This document shows, one piece after another, positions 24,971 through 39,440 of a stretch of DNA of 64,000 nt. Every line of letters begins with the position of its first letter. Within the stretch, counting starts at the first letter, position 1. The notes under the pieces are model-generated. The model worked only from the letters and a program-made list of their open reading frames with translations, was not told the DNA's origin and ran no database searches. The position numbers and the translations under genes are program-made. The stretch comes from Helichrysum umbraculigerum (taxonomy: Eukaryota; Streptophyta; Magnoliopsida; Asterales; Asteraceae), in the NCBI GenBank assembly GCA_949592205.1, contig CATIUR010000001.1, positions 265,262,250 through 265,326,249 of the forward strand, given 5' to 3'.

Positions 24971-25465
24971 GGGTATGTTTGACGAACTAGCGGGTAGTTA
25001 AAGCTTATTTTTGATAATTGTTTGGTAAAGTAGCTGGAGCTGAAAGATTAAAGATGTAAATTGAGTTAGAATGGCACATAAATTAAATTTAAAATATAAG
25101 AGTAAGGGGCTTTTAAGTAATTTCATGATTCCATATGATCTACACCTTCCGTCCCACCGTCCCAATTTAATTATCTAAAAAAATGCACACAGTCGTCGAC
25201 GAACAAGATTTTCAACAATGAACAATTTTTTTCAACAATGAACAACTATATTAGAACATCCCAAAATGAAAACATACAAATAAATAGAGACGGAGGTAGT
25301 ACTTCTTTTTCTCTAAAAACTACTTCAATTAAATTATATTTGTATAGTTGATTTTTTCCCTAAGCGTTAAATAATTTTCATCCAAAGAATTGCTAATAGA
25401 TTGAGCTTATAAGAATATTAAGTTTGATCTCCTATTAACTTATAATTCGTGTGCCGAACATACCC
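24971..25465. mobile_element. hAT-like element, duplication not proven
   Basis: Inverted ends gggtatgtttg ... cgaacataccc enclose non-coding DNA and a nested MITE at 25143-25299. I could not find matching 8-bp flanks, so the superfamily call is tentative. Confidence 0.5.
25143..25299. mobile_element. Stowaway-like MITE
   Basis: Ends caccttccgtccc ... gacggaggtag are flanked by ta on both sides. It lies inside the hAT-like element at 24971-25465. Confidence 0.65.
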
Positions 25466-26223
25466 TTTTGCATCAAAAGGTAACATGAAACATCAGGACA
25501 CACAACAAACTGTCAACAACCAACACTATAATACTCTATAATTCCACCCTTATGTCATTTCAACCATTCCCCTTGCAAGGCAAAGATAAGTTACTACTGA
25601 AACGATAAGAAAATATGGCAAGTTACTGCAGGCTATCAAGGAGGAGAATATTCAAAATCGAAATATCAAGACTCGTATCAAACATGAAATCATGCTATAA
25701 CATGTCTAGAAACCGAGTAAAGCAGCTACATACAAACTAATATCATGGTATAACATGTTTAGAACCGAGTTAAGCGGCTATATACAAACAGCAGAATCAA
25801 GTTTCATTGTCCATTTCTTTTTTAGCTTCTCATACACAGGTTGGCTCGGAAAGTACACCAGTTAATCATTCTGTAAATGATTGACCTAATGTCACCTATC
25901 CTAATTTAATGATAGGCAACATCAATAGGTCATTGACTCAAGCCAGTCCTCTAGTAAAAAAATTTATAGACTAGATCTGGTAAGCAAAAACTTGACTATT
26001 TTGAAATTGTGAGATATGCAGTCTAGTTATATCACAAAAACAAGACACGTGCAAGAGCGATCATAAACACATTGAAATAGCTTCCAAGAATCACAGAAGT
26101 GCTTAACATATATTTCAAAGTTTAAACAACATATTCCAGAAACATTCAAAATTGGTGTAAAAAGTAAGCACCACCCTTGCAATTTTCAATATCCTTCAAA
26201 AGCAAGTACCATAACATCTTGAT

Positions 26224-28903
<2,680 letters not shown>

Positions 28904-28914
28904 ATTAGACTGCA

Positions 28915-28934
28915 GCTATATTTATATCTTTATA
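28915..28934 (-). promoter_or_regulatory. TATA-like region of the L40 gene
   Basis: The minus strand reads TATAAAGATATAAATATAG, 40-60 bases upstream of the ATG. It suits a very short leader. Confidence 0.45.
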
Positions 28935-28960
28935 TTCAGTAACCAGGAACCTATTAGGGT

Positions 28961-29128
28961 TGGGCTTGTAGTAGATGATATGTACTTTTGGAGATTAGAA
29001 TGGGCTAAATTATTGACGATAGGCCCAACTAATTACTTATTGGGTTGTTTTAATTTGTTTCTATACTCGCCCGTATACATATTACAACAATACAAAATTA
29101 TGTTCTTAATTTCGTTTTCCTTTGGGCC
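28961..29128 (-). promoter_or_regulatory. Cluster of TGGGCY (site II-like) motifs
   Basis: TGGGCT at 28961-28966 and 29001-29006, TGGGCC on the minus strand at 29027-29022, and TGGGCC at 29123-29128. Site II motifs bind TCP factors and, with telo-boxes, mark plant translation-machinery promoters. The combination here supports a live promoter. Confidence 0.65.
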
Positions 29129-29220
29129 ATTTCATTGCCTTTAATGAGGCGTGAAAATACACACCTTATCGGTTGAGTGGCTACTCAAATACCGTTACGT
29201 TAAAATTATTTTGTTACAAC

Positions 29221-30001
29221 CAGTAGCGAATCTAAGATTCACATCAACGAGGGTCCAATTTTGTTAATTTTGTTACAGAATGAGTAACAAGTTAAAAAGG
29301 GTAATTATTGTAATGCATGTCGGGTCGGGTCGAATTGTTACATAAATAAAGGTAGATAAATTGTGTAGCCGTTTTATTAAACTCTGAACATTTGAAATTG
29401 AAAACTAATGTGATAGTTGATACACTTCTTCCTTACGAGTTGTCACAATCAAATGTGTGTAATGTTCAATATTCTAACATAAATCGGGATATTAAGTAAT
29501 TCAATTGTTTTATGTAATTCGATTACCCAAAGAATTTAAACACATTACATAAAACAAAGTTACAACTATGCTAATAAGTTATCTGTCAATTACAAGAATA
29601 TTTAAATTTTCTATAAGGAATTACATGAGTGAGTACTATTGTTACAGTGAATCGGAAAAAGAATAAGTTATAGTAAAATTAAATCTAGAATTATCAAATA
29701 GCAAGTCTAGACTTTATATAGGAACGGAAGTACAAATTTTATTTATTCGTAACCGTACTATAAGGAAATGATCAAGATAAGTTAAATTGGATGAACTTTT
29801 CTGTTTAGTTGGGCTAAATGATTGGGCTCAATATTAGAGTGGTTGATGGGTTTTATCTCTATATATTTAATATTTAATTCAAATGTGGTCCAAAGGTAAT
29901 TACAAGTGATGTCCTTTATGTATTTTATCTAACCCTTTGTTAAATATTTTAAAAATTTTAGTGGGTGCAATGGACCCCACATCTAATAAGAATCGCCCCT
30001 A
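29221..30001. mobile_element. Non-autonomous hAT element
   Basis: A 781-bp element with the perfect duplication gttacaac (29213-29220 and 30002-30009). Ends are cagtagcgaatctaagattc and, reversed, taggggcgattcttattaga. The interior is non-coding. Confidence 0.88.
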
Positions 30002-30009
30002 GTTACAAC

Positions 30010-31805
30010 GTACTTTTCTTTAATTTTTGAAGTGATTATCAAAAATTATATTATATGTTTAACAAAGTTTAATTATTGAAGCGATTATCAAAAATTATAG
30101 TGCATGTTTAACAAAGTACAGTTGAAAAGAAGAAGAAAAATAATGGATTTAAAATTGTTGGAAATACTGTAGTGCTAATTTTTTGTCATCATTAATTTAT
30201 TTTCTAAAATGGTACACCCATTTTTTATGTATCAAAGTGTACCTTAAAATAAAATAGTGCTAATTGATGTCGATTCAAGTTGATGAGTTGATTTTTCCGA
30301 ACAAGGCCTGGTTGCATTAATGGGTCGAGAATTTTAACCTTACTAACTCGAACACGATCCGCATAATCCATCTAGTGGTTGAGTATTATTTATAAAGTAT
30401 TTCTACGTAAATAAAGCATCTATTCATTGGTTCCTCTATAAAAAGGCTATCTTGGAATCGACACAAATTTTACTTTTAAGCACTCCTACAGTCATACCTA
30501 ATGAGGATTTGAGATGACAACACAAGATGTGTAAACTTTCGAATTCATCCTATGATGATACTTCCACCATTATAAAATTATTGTTATCAGATAAGATATA
30601 CACAGTTTATGATAATACTATTGACCATTAATAAAATTTCATGTTTATCATTTTCAAACATTTTCATTGGTTGATTTTGAAAGAGAATAGTTATCTTGGA
30701 ACATACCAAACTGTAAAGGTGAGAAAAAAAATTAGACGAAGAGAGTAATAAAATAGTTATAACCCTTGGTCATTAATGGATTGTCTTTAAAACTTATAAG
30801 CCGGAAATAAGGCAAGTAGAAGACCCATGATTTAAAAGTTGTTAACCTTTATAATCCCTATTAGGCTATTAGCTGCTCCTCCATCTCTATGTTATTGTCC
30901 ACATTACTATTTGTTTGCGGTAATAAAATTGTCTATTTGGAAAAGTAACTACCGAATCATTGAACTTCTTACTTTACCCTTATTTATTACTCTCAATCAT
31001 ATATGTAATAAGTAAATTTCAATTAAACTCGTCATGAATATAAAGACAAAATTAACACATTTAACATTTCTTAAATCTAACAAAATTTGTTGGGAGACAA
31101 AAGAAATTGGAAGGAGGGAGTAGATTTTGTTTAGTTACTGATGTAACTAAACAAAATCGATCGAAATACTAAATATATAAAAGAAGGTGGGAAATTAAAG
31201 TAGGTTTTATATTTATATTTACAATAATTTATTGTGAAAGCTAATATACATATTGTAAACAAGTGTTGGAATCATATATTTGCATGGAATATATTGAGAG
31301 AGATTGAATATTTAGGTGATAGTAGACTGTAGATGTATAAGATATGGCTTTTACATATATACTTGTTCTTTACATTATGCCTCACCATATATAGCTAAAA
31401 TACTACGGAGTAGTATAATTTTCTTCTTACCATATAAGGAAACCGGATCAATTCAAGGTGAGTCATTGTACTAAAAAAAGCCCCCGTGATCACATTCGTA
31501 CGATGTATTTAGTTCAATAAAACTGATAATATAAGGCAAATTGCGCAACTTGATATCTCATTAAGTGATTATTGGTGGCTTTCTACTTAGAAGGGTGTTT
31601 AAAGAGATTGGTCTAGGTATCATATGATATAAAAAATGTCTGAGAGGTGATAAATAATACATCAAATATATTAATGCATCCATCAAGTCAAATATATAGT
31701 GTGATTTACTTATACCATGAGATTTAGGAATCAGGTGTTGCACCTTACACCTTAGGAATGAAAGTCTTAAATTTGAGACATTATACAAGCATCTTATTGC
31801 TATTA
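30010..31805. other. Intergenic DNA
   Basis: No gene. It contains a Stowaway-like MITE at 30877-31120. The 75-aa minus ORF at 31561-31788 has no recognisable domain. Confidence 0.5.
30877..31120. mobile_element. Degraded Stowaway-like MITE
   Basis: Starts ctcctccatctctatgttat and ends ggaaggagggag followed by ta, with a gtctatttggaaaag-like block near the left end as in relatives in this window. The ends are imperfect. Confidence 0.5.
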
Positions 31806-32836
31806 CTAGTAAAACTCTACGGTTGTGCTACGTACAACCCTACAGCGTAAACGAAATTCTTTGAAACATGTACATTTATTGATAGATTGTTATGTAAAAA
31901 TCGTGAAGGTTAGTGATATTCTATAAACATTAATTAATCCTTTGTGTATATTTTAAAAACATAGATGTTCAAAATAAAAACCACTATTTGACTTGATGTC
32001 TATTTCAATGACAAGGCTAATTGTTAGATTACTCAAAAGATCTTCAATAATAAGATAGCCTTACAATGCAGTTAAAAGTGTTTGAACTTGACTATTGTAT
32101 ATATATATGAACTCTCGTATCGTTGATCAGTTTTAATTCATAATATTAATATATAATCTTCATGGTGAATGTAAATGTTTCTCATTTTGTAAATATATTA
32201 AGAACAATCATGTAGGAGCTTTTAAAATGAAATATTAATCATTTGATAAAATTTAATAAGAATGTATATAAGTAGTTTAAATTTATAATTTCTATAGAAA
32301 CTAAAGTACCTATAAAAATGTTAAAATGTTCAAGTTTTGATAACAAACATATATAATAATAAAGTAGTTAATGTGAAATCAAATTATGATTATAGTTTAT
32401 ATATGAAAGATCAAAATACAAATTTAATATTTGTTCAAAGTTTGTGTAGGGAAAAAAAATAAATTTAAAATTGTTTCTATTCATTATATATTATTAAAGT
32501 TACTAATGGGTGTATGGATTTTTTTTTCTTTTTTAATTAAAATTGAATAATAAAAATTTAACGAAGTGATGATGTGCAGGCTAAAGAAACCATGTGATTT
32601 TCTTTATATATATAGAAGGAGATCAAAATACAAATTCAATATTTGTTCAAAGTTTGTGTAGGGAAAAAAATAAATTTAAAATTGTTATTTCTATTCATTA
32701 TATATTATTAAAGTTACTAATGGTGTATGGATTTTTTTTTCTTCTTTTTTAATTAAAACTAGATAATAAAAATTTAACGAAGTGATGATGTGGAGGTTAA
32801 AGAAGCCATGTGATTTTCTTTATATATATAGAAAGA
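31806..32836 (-). mobile_element. Helitron with duplicated 5' end
   Basis: On the minus strand it begins TCTTTCTATATAT at 32836 and ends CTAG at 31809-31806, with a hairpin (ggttgt...acaacc) about 12 bases before the end and insertion between A and T. These are Helitron rules. It is 1031 bp and non-coding. The 5' portion is tandemly duplicated (32405-32614 and 32615-32830). Confidence 0.75.
32405..32830. repeat. Tandem duplication of the Helitron 5' region
   Basis: Two copies (210 and 216 bp) both run from gaaagatcaaaat or gaaggagatcaaaat, through gtgtagggaaaaaa and acgaagtgatgatgtg, to tttctttatatatata. They differ by scattered substitutions and small indels. Confidence 0.9.
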
Positions 32837-33178
32837 TACTAGCATTATACTTGCGTAATACAATGATAGTAAGAAGTGACGATATGGGAAGTGGTGGTGG
32901 GACGTAAGTAGCTTATATTCAAAAACTAACAATCAATGCGCGATATTTGTTTTACATATCTACTTATTTATCGAATTGAATTAAACATACTTCACCATGA
33001 ATATAGGCAAATGTAAAAGGGGAGCAGTTGCATGCCCCGCAAAATAATTTCAAAGCAATAATTTTTTAATGGTATATATTTACGATATATTATTAGTTTT
33101 GACACCTCAGAACTGAACAAATAACTAGAAAATTTTCTTTTTCTCCCTTAACTAGTAGTTCCTAGCTCCGCCCCTGAG
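32837..33178. other. Intergenic DNA with a TE terminus
   Basis: The segment ends ctagctccgcccctga at 33162-33177, a recurrent plant hAT-type terminus (compare gggcggagccagg at 41662). The partner end is not clear. Confidence 0.4.
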
Positions 33179-34040
33179 CAGGGATAGCAATTGTCTTCTG
33201 GTTCAATAGATGTCCACTCGATTTGATTCACTACTGACGAATATGAATGATGTAGATAGATGTATAGTGTGTATGGATATGAATGTAAATGATTAGTGGA
33301 TCAGATGTGGATGAGACATTTCCATCCACGGATTAATCAATTATCACTCGAAATGTATATATACGAGTATATATATATACATATATATAACCATAAATAT
33401 ACCCATGTATATATACACTAAATGAAATGTCAATAAGTCATTATTTAAATAGATTATAAGGTTCGTGTATTTTACATCTCCCATATATATTTAATTTTCT
33501 CTCATTATTTTTCGCTATAATATTTTGAGGGAAATCGAAAGGGCTACATCTCCAAATATAGTACGTAGTAAATACTAGCAAGCTATATTTGACCATACAA
33601 TGAAATTCACTAACCATTGATAAGTAACGATCAAATTGTTTCTAGCTTATAAAAAGAGTGATCCATGATGAAGTTTTTTTTTTTTTTTTCTTTTCAAAAA
33701 CTATAATTTGTTTATATATATAACAAATTATGTAAAATTATCACATCGTTTACATATTTTTATGACAAAGTTATACGATATTTTTATTCGTCGGTGATAT
33801 TTCGTTTTCATTTTGAAGTAAGAATATTCTTTAGTGAATTTCAAAATATCCAATAGATATTCATTAATCGGCTTAATCCAATGGACATAGATATGTATAA
33901 ATGATTTTAACAATAAACGAGCATCGATATATACATGGACTTAAAAATAAATAGATACAAATATAGATATAGTCAATCCGATTTATATCTGATTCCTTGG
34001 CATCCCTTCGTATCCAATCTATTGTCGTCTCCATCCCCTA
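33179..34040. mobile_element. Old hAT element of the GGATATGGATG family
   Basis: The left end cagggatagcaattg and right end ctccatccccta are inverted-related. Internal words such as gattagtggatcagatgtgg match the element at 45958-46784. The flanks no longer match, so it is an older copy. A run of cttttc and TA tracts lies inside. Confidence 0.65.
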
Positions 34041-34713
34041 AGCTACCACATTCAAAGATTGAATCTTTGAAAAGCATATGCAGAATAGTATAACATATAC
34101 TCGTAATATATAGAGAAATTACAGTATCTTTGGATATATAATGGAAATGGAATCAGTCTTTCTTTTCCTAGTTAAATCCAAGTTGCCATCAAAACCACTA
34201 ATTAATATACACATTTTCCATTGACTATACTTTATTAATTTACCATATTTTCGAACGCATGTGGCCAGTTTTATTATATGATAAACTTTATAATTATTAT
34301 AATTATAATAATAATAATACTCCAATAATCACAATGATATATCCTGATTATTATTATTATTATATATATTTGTTTCAGATCAAGTAATCAATCAACAATA
34401 CTTTTCCTGTAAAGTTTAATTGTATACATCATCATCATTATCAAATCCACGGTTGAATTAAGGATTCATTTTGCTTGCATACGTAATTGCGCGCGCATTT
34501 AGGTCACTAGCTCGATTAATTAACAAATAAAAAGCAGGATTCGATTCTTTATGCCTCATCAGCTATCTTTTTGTTTGGATTGAAGCTGCAATGAAACTTG
34601 TAAGAAAATGCTTTTGAACCTTTCTTTTTAACATATAAGAAAAAGAATTATACCTCAGAATATCATCATCTCGGCTTTATTGACCGAATCAGTGTTTGAT
34701 CACCGAGTATATT
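34041..34713. other. Intergenic DNA
   Basis: AT-rich with ATT/TAA microsatellite pieces near 34290-34365. No gene or clear element. Confidence 0.5.
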
Positions 34714-35144
34714 TGAAACGTCCCCAAAAGTCGAAGGTAATGACTAACTAAATACCTTCAGGTTTCAACTAAAACCATGGTAAAAGGTATCTGTTATCTA
34801 CAACTTTAGAATTACAAGAAACTCAAACTTTCTTATCCATACCGATAACGGACCGGTTGTTACAAACTCCCCCAATTAGAACCGTCAGGCTGAAAAAATA
34901 ACCGATAACCAGGATCCATACCCCACGAGATCCACAAGTAGTGTGTCCGTCACACCCCGAGATGCTATGGCTCTGATACCGTACCATATATATGAAACGC
35001 CCCCCAAAGTTAAAGCAATGGACTAACAAGATATCTTCATGTTTCAACTAAAAACCATGATGGAAGATATCTGTTAGCTTTAACTTTAGACGTATAAGGG
35101 ACTCAAACTTTCTTATTCGTACCGATCTGGAACGGGTTGTTACA
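34714..35144 (-). mobile_element. TRIM retrotransposon (431 bp, two short LTRs)
   Basis: Two direct repeats of about 151 bp (34714-34864 and 34993-35144), each running tgaaacg...ggttgttaca, flank a 128-bp interior. The minus-strand primer site (GGTATCAGAG at 34980-34971) and a polypurine tract (GGGGGAGTT next to 34865) are in the expected places. Flanks are atatt and ctatt, a duplication with one change. There is no coding capacity; it needs enzymes from other retroelements. Confidence 0.88.
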
Positions 35145-35417
35145 CTATTGAAGTTAATAAAAGTTAAAATTTACTATTTCTAAAAACTTAAACTATAAGC
35201 ATTGTTTAATATATAAAAATATAGGAACTTATTAACAACATAATCTCTTGTAAAATAAGCTGCTTTGGCAATTCTCTTTAAAATATATAGAGCCTATGAA
35301 AAATAAAATGACAGAACTATTCCTTGTTAAATGTATTATTTATCTTGGGTTTTACTTTGTTGTCCTTTAATTCATAAATAAATCACATAATTGATTTCCA
35401 ACTAATCTATACTTCTA

Positions 35418-36107
35418 TCTATACTACATTATAAATTGTTTAGACTTTTTCTTTACAAACTTACAAGTTTAAAGAACGCAAAAGACTAAACTACCCCTAA
35501 CAAATTACATAAGACAAATTTACCCCTCAATAAAATAAAGAAAATCTTATATTATTGGAAACGATATAAATCAAAACCTCTAAATCTGAAAACAAATATG
35601 TATCTTCAAAAAGTCAACGCCGAACAACCAATTACTCTTTTATTAATCAAAACTAAACAATATCTAAATAAATAAATAAATAAAATAAAATAAAAAATCT
35701 CACATGCCAAAATTCAAATTCACACTTAACATAAAAATCAAATTCACACTTAACATAAAAATACCTAATTATGCTTGTCAAAGAAAAATATTTGACAAGT
35801 GATTCAAAGAATGAGATTTTCCAACGATATATAGAAAAAAAATAATAATAAAAAAATTGGTGGTTATCAAGATAGAGTTCAACTTATTATGACCAAACAA
35901 CAAATTCGACTGATGTTCTTAACCCTTATTTTGCTCAAATAGTTTGATATCAATACAAATCTTATTGAAGATTTACATAGACTGAGTTATCAATATGATC
36001 AAATGAACAATAAGACATAATATCTGCATCAACTATTCAACAATTACATAATATTTCTTGATCGAATTAAAAAAATTTATCCGCTGCATTACGCGGGTTT
36101 TTGCTAG
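35418..36107 (+). mobile_element. Helitron (non-autonomous)
   Basis: Starts TCTATACTACATT after A, and ends CTAG (36104-36107) before T. The terminal hairpin ccgctgcattacgcgg lies 7 bases before CTAG. It is 690 bp with no coding content. Confidence 0.72.
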
Positions 36108-36558
36108 TATGTCTAATATGTTTATGAAAATTCAAGCTCTACCTATCAATTCAAAGCATAAGCTTCGACTGTCAGTTATAAGCTCTAACTAGTTAATAGT
36201 TAATTTTATCAAATATATAAACTGAATAGACCTAAAATCTTTTTGACCTAAAATCTTTTTGTTCTATATTCTCAACTTGATTTTATTCTAAATATATAAA
36301 AGGGATATACCTTGATCTACAAGATACTTGACTTAAAATCTTTGTTCTATAGTCTTAACTTGATTTTATTCTATAGTCTTAACTCCTAACTCCAAGTATT
36401 GGTAGTCAAAAAATTTTTATTATGCAATGTTAGATGACTTAACTACAGTTGTTAATGGAATTAGTTTGATATTCTTCAAAATATTATGTCTCTCATGAGT
36501 CACGATTATGCTTATGTTTCATTTTAATAGTTAAATTGTAAACGAATAAATCATTGTT
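36108..36558. other. Intergenic DNA
   Basis: No gene. A short local duplication of ctaaaatctttttg occurs near 36235-36260, and tctatagtcttaacttg-like words repeat at 36345-36385. Confidence 0.5.
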
Positions 36559-36824
36559 CTTTCAACTAGGGGCGATCGAAAAAATCGAATAGCTGACCGA
36601 AAAAATCGAACCAACGGTAAAAGCGTACTGTTAATAATCGATTCGTTAATAACAGACATATTTCGATTCGATTCAGGTTATACATAAAGATCGAACCGAT
36701 AATAACCGAACCGTTATTTTTTCTATCAATTAAATTATTTATATTTATATAGTATTTTATATTCGATATTATTAATATTATTATATAGTAATACCAATTA
36801 CTAATAAATTAGTCAAAATTTCTT

Positions 36825-36829
<5 letters not shown>

Positions 36830-36877
<48 letters not shown>
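36830..36877. repeat. TA microsatellite
   Basis: About 22 uninterrupted AT units, directly abutting the Helitron 3' end. Confidence 0.95.
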
Positions 36878-36878
<1 letters not shown>

Positions 36879-38096
36879 TAGTTTTTATACCCGTGCGATG
36901 CACGGCTAATAATTACAGGAAGATGAAAAAGATTGGGGATACGTTCTTATATACTCAAGTATACATAGATAACAAAACTAAGTAACATACGTATTGATAT
37001 ATTATAGTTCAGAAGGAATGTAGACCCTAACACTATACAAACAACATCATGATGTCTGGTTCATCGAAGTGATTCTACAAATTAATAATGATTGATAATG
37101 ATCAATGCCTTAATATTATCAAATACCGAACTTCATGAAATGACATATCAAAACCCGTATTAGCTTTTTAACCTGTTTGACGCACGCGGTGATTCATATT
37201 AAACAATTTTCGATATTAATTTGCAAAAACAATTTATCTTATATAAATAACACAAAACAACAATGAGCATGTTGATAAACCATGTGAATGATGAGTAAAA
37301 TATATAATTAATCAAAATAAAGAACTTTATATAAAAAAAATATTTAGTTAGAAGATAAACTAATCAATAAGAAAGCAAAGAGTAGGCAATGGAGTTTTTT
37401 CTTCATGATTACCTACTGATGAGCTGCTCTCCGTTATTTGTTCATTAAACTAATCAAATTTATCATGAAAACATGTATAGGGTAATAAGATCGGAATGCA
37501 TATAAATCTTTAATTTTTGAAGTCCGTCTCAAAAATATAATCCATGTTTCCTTTTTCGAACGTCCCAAATTAATTGTCCACTTCCAAATATAGAAAGGAA
37601 ATTTTGGTCGTGATTACCATATTACCCTCTATTGAAATTATTATTACAAACTTTAAAGAAAGTAGTAATTAATTGCTTAAGGGTAAAACTGTCATTATGC
37701 AAAAAGTAAGAAAGAGAAAGCAGTAATGATTGTACTTTTATTAAACTGCATGTTTTTTGTCGGTGGACAATTATTTTGGGACGGAGGGAGTATATAGAAA
37801 TATATATTAGGAATATATATCAAGTGAAACAAAAACCCCTATTATTTAATTAGTTAATAGGTTGAAATTATATTTTTTAATTTATTTGTTGATTTTTTGG
37901 AATCTACGTGTTATAAAAAAAAATTTAAGAATTTAATAGCTAAAAAATAGGTGGGTGTAGAATTTTTTCAATTTGAATGACACATAGGATTTTTTAGGAA
38001 GCTATAGTGATGACACCTAGGATTTTTGCTTAGTTGTCAAAAGAATAAATATGACACGTAGGAAAGAGGTTATCCTCTATTACTTATATAGGTAGA
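36878..38096 (-). mobile_element. Helitron nested in a hAT element
   Basis: On the minus strand it starts TCTACC at 38096 (after A) and ends CTAG at 36881-36878 (before T). A terminal hairpin ccgtgcatcgcacgg lies about 13 bases before the end. It is 1219 bp, non-coding, and contains a Stowaway-like MITE near 37555-37790. Confidence 0.75.
37555..37790. mobile_element. Stowaway-like MITE inside a Helitron
   Basis: The right end gggacggagggag with ta is clear. The left end (cgaacgtcccaaattaattg) is eroded. Internal cacttccaaatatag and gtcggtggacaatta match other copies in the window. Confidence 0.6.
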
Positions 38097-38110
38097 TATA
38101 TAATGCAATA

Positions 38111-38308
38111 CTTCTTCCTTCCCAAATTTATAGTGCATCTTTTCATTTTGGAATGTCCCAAATTTATTGTCCACTTTGTATTTTCAATCGATCAAAACAC
38201 TTAAATGTGGTAAGAAATTAAATCATATTGGCAATAGTGTACAACTAGTACACTTTTCTTAAATTGTGCGTTTTTTGTCTCTGGACAATAAATTTGAGAT
38301 GGAAGGAG
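38111..38308. mobile_element. Stowaway-like MITE inside a hAT element
   Basis: Ends cttcttccttccc ... gatggaaggag, flanked by ta on both sides. Confidence 0.65.
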
Positions 38309-38679
38309 TAGATTATATATAATTAATTACATTAACATTTATTAGATACTCTATCAATCAATTTTGATGCTTTAGTCTAATCCATAATTTGCAGTCAACT
38401 AAACTAAAACTCAATTCATAACTACAATTTATAATTAAGCTATAAACATGCTAAAATAGAACGAACAAACTACATAACGAGAATAGAAAATTAAAATTGC
38501 CTTAAAAGTTTTATTTTGATCAAAGTTTAAACTTCGAATATTAACCAAAAATAACCGAATCGAAACCGGAAATCGAATCGTAGTGAAATCGAAACCGAAC
38601 GGTTTAGATTTTCTAAAAATCCGAAATATTCGATTTGATTTTTGCCAAAAACCGAACCGTAAACACCCCTACTTTCAAC

Positions 38680-39440
38680 CATAATAATGACAATCATGAA
38701 TAACGCAAATAAGATTTTAAATTATGTACCAAACGCTTAAAATTTGTAACATTTTGTGAAAAGTCAAAACTTTTGATGAATGGTTAATGGTTATACTCTT
38801 CGGAGATGATGGCTCTGTCTTAATTTATTGAAATTTAATTTAATTTACCCCGTCACTAAATTATCAAAATCCATTCCGTAAACCTCATAATCGAACAGAT
38901 GTACGTCAGTCAAAGTCTTTGGTGTTTGACGTTTTTGAGGATTTGAACAACACAACAAATCAACGGCTGGGGGCCATCCTGCCTACTCCGCACTTTCCTT
39001 TCACAGACATATTGCTTGACTCGCATGCTCCATAATCAGTTCCACTTTCTACATTTATTTTATTACTCGTTTAAATAATAAATCTCTCTACACTAAATAA
39101 AGAAAACGTCATTATCTATTATTATCTATATTTTATAAAATACAGATAAAATAAAATGCAGTTGCTGTATCACAATTAAATTTATATTAAAATAAAGTAA
39201 ATTCGATTGGTCGCTCCTTCTCCTCAACTGAGATTTTCCTCTCCGATCTTCTACCCCAAAACTCAAATGAGGAATCACCATATTTATATTTTCTTTAACA
39301 ATTGATTTTCATTAAACTCGAAGCCAGACTGAGCACCAACAAACGTCAAGAGAGATGATTACAAAATCATATATGAACAACAAGGTGCTAATTGATGATG
39401 ATTTATGATCTCTACACAATTCTCAGAAAGGTTAAATGAT
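38680..39440. other. Intergenic DNA
   Basis: No gene or element recognised. AT-rich. Confidence 0.5.

Larger units (their letters stand above)
23960..26223. other. Intergenic DNA with TE fragments
   Basis: No gene. It holds a hAT-like element (24971-25465) with a Stowaway-like MITE inside it. The last part (about 25.9-26.2 kb) probably includes the 3' UTR of the minus-strand ubiquitin-L40 gene. A further gagggtgtttggaagagc-like TE end lies near 24251. Confidence 0.5.
36567..38671. mobile_element. hAT element carrying a Helitron and MITEs
   Basis: Perfect 8-bp duplication ctttcaac (36559-36566 and 38672-38679). Inverted ends are taggggcgatcgaaaaa and, reversed, taggggtgtttacgg. Terminal regions are rich in aaccgaa / ttcggtt words. 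The 2.1-kb length includes a Helitron (36878-38096), a TA microsatellite and a Stowaway-like MITE (38111-38308). No transposase is seen. Confidence 0.9.
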
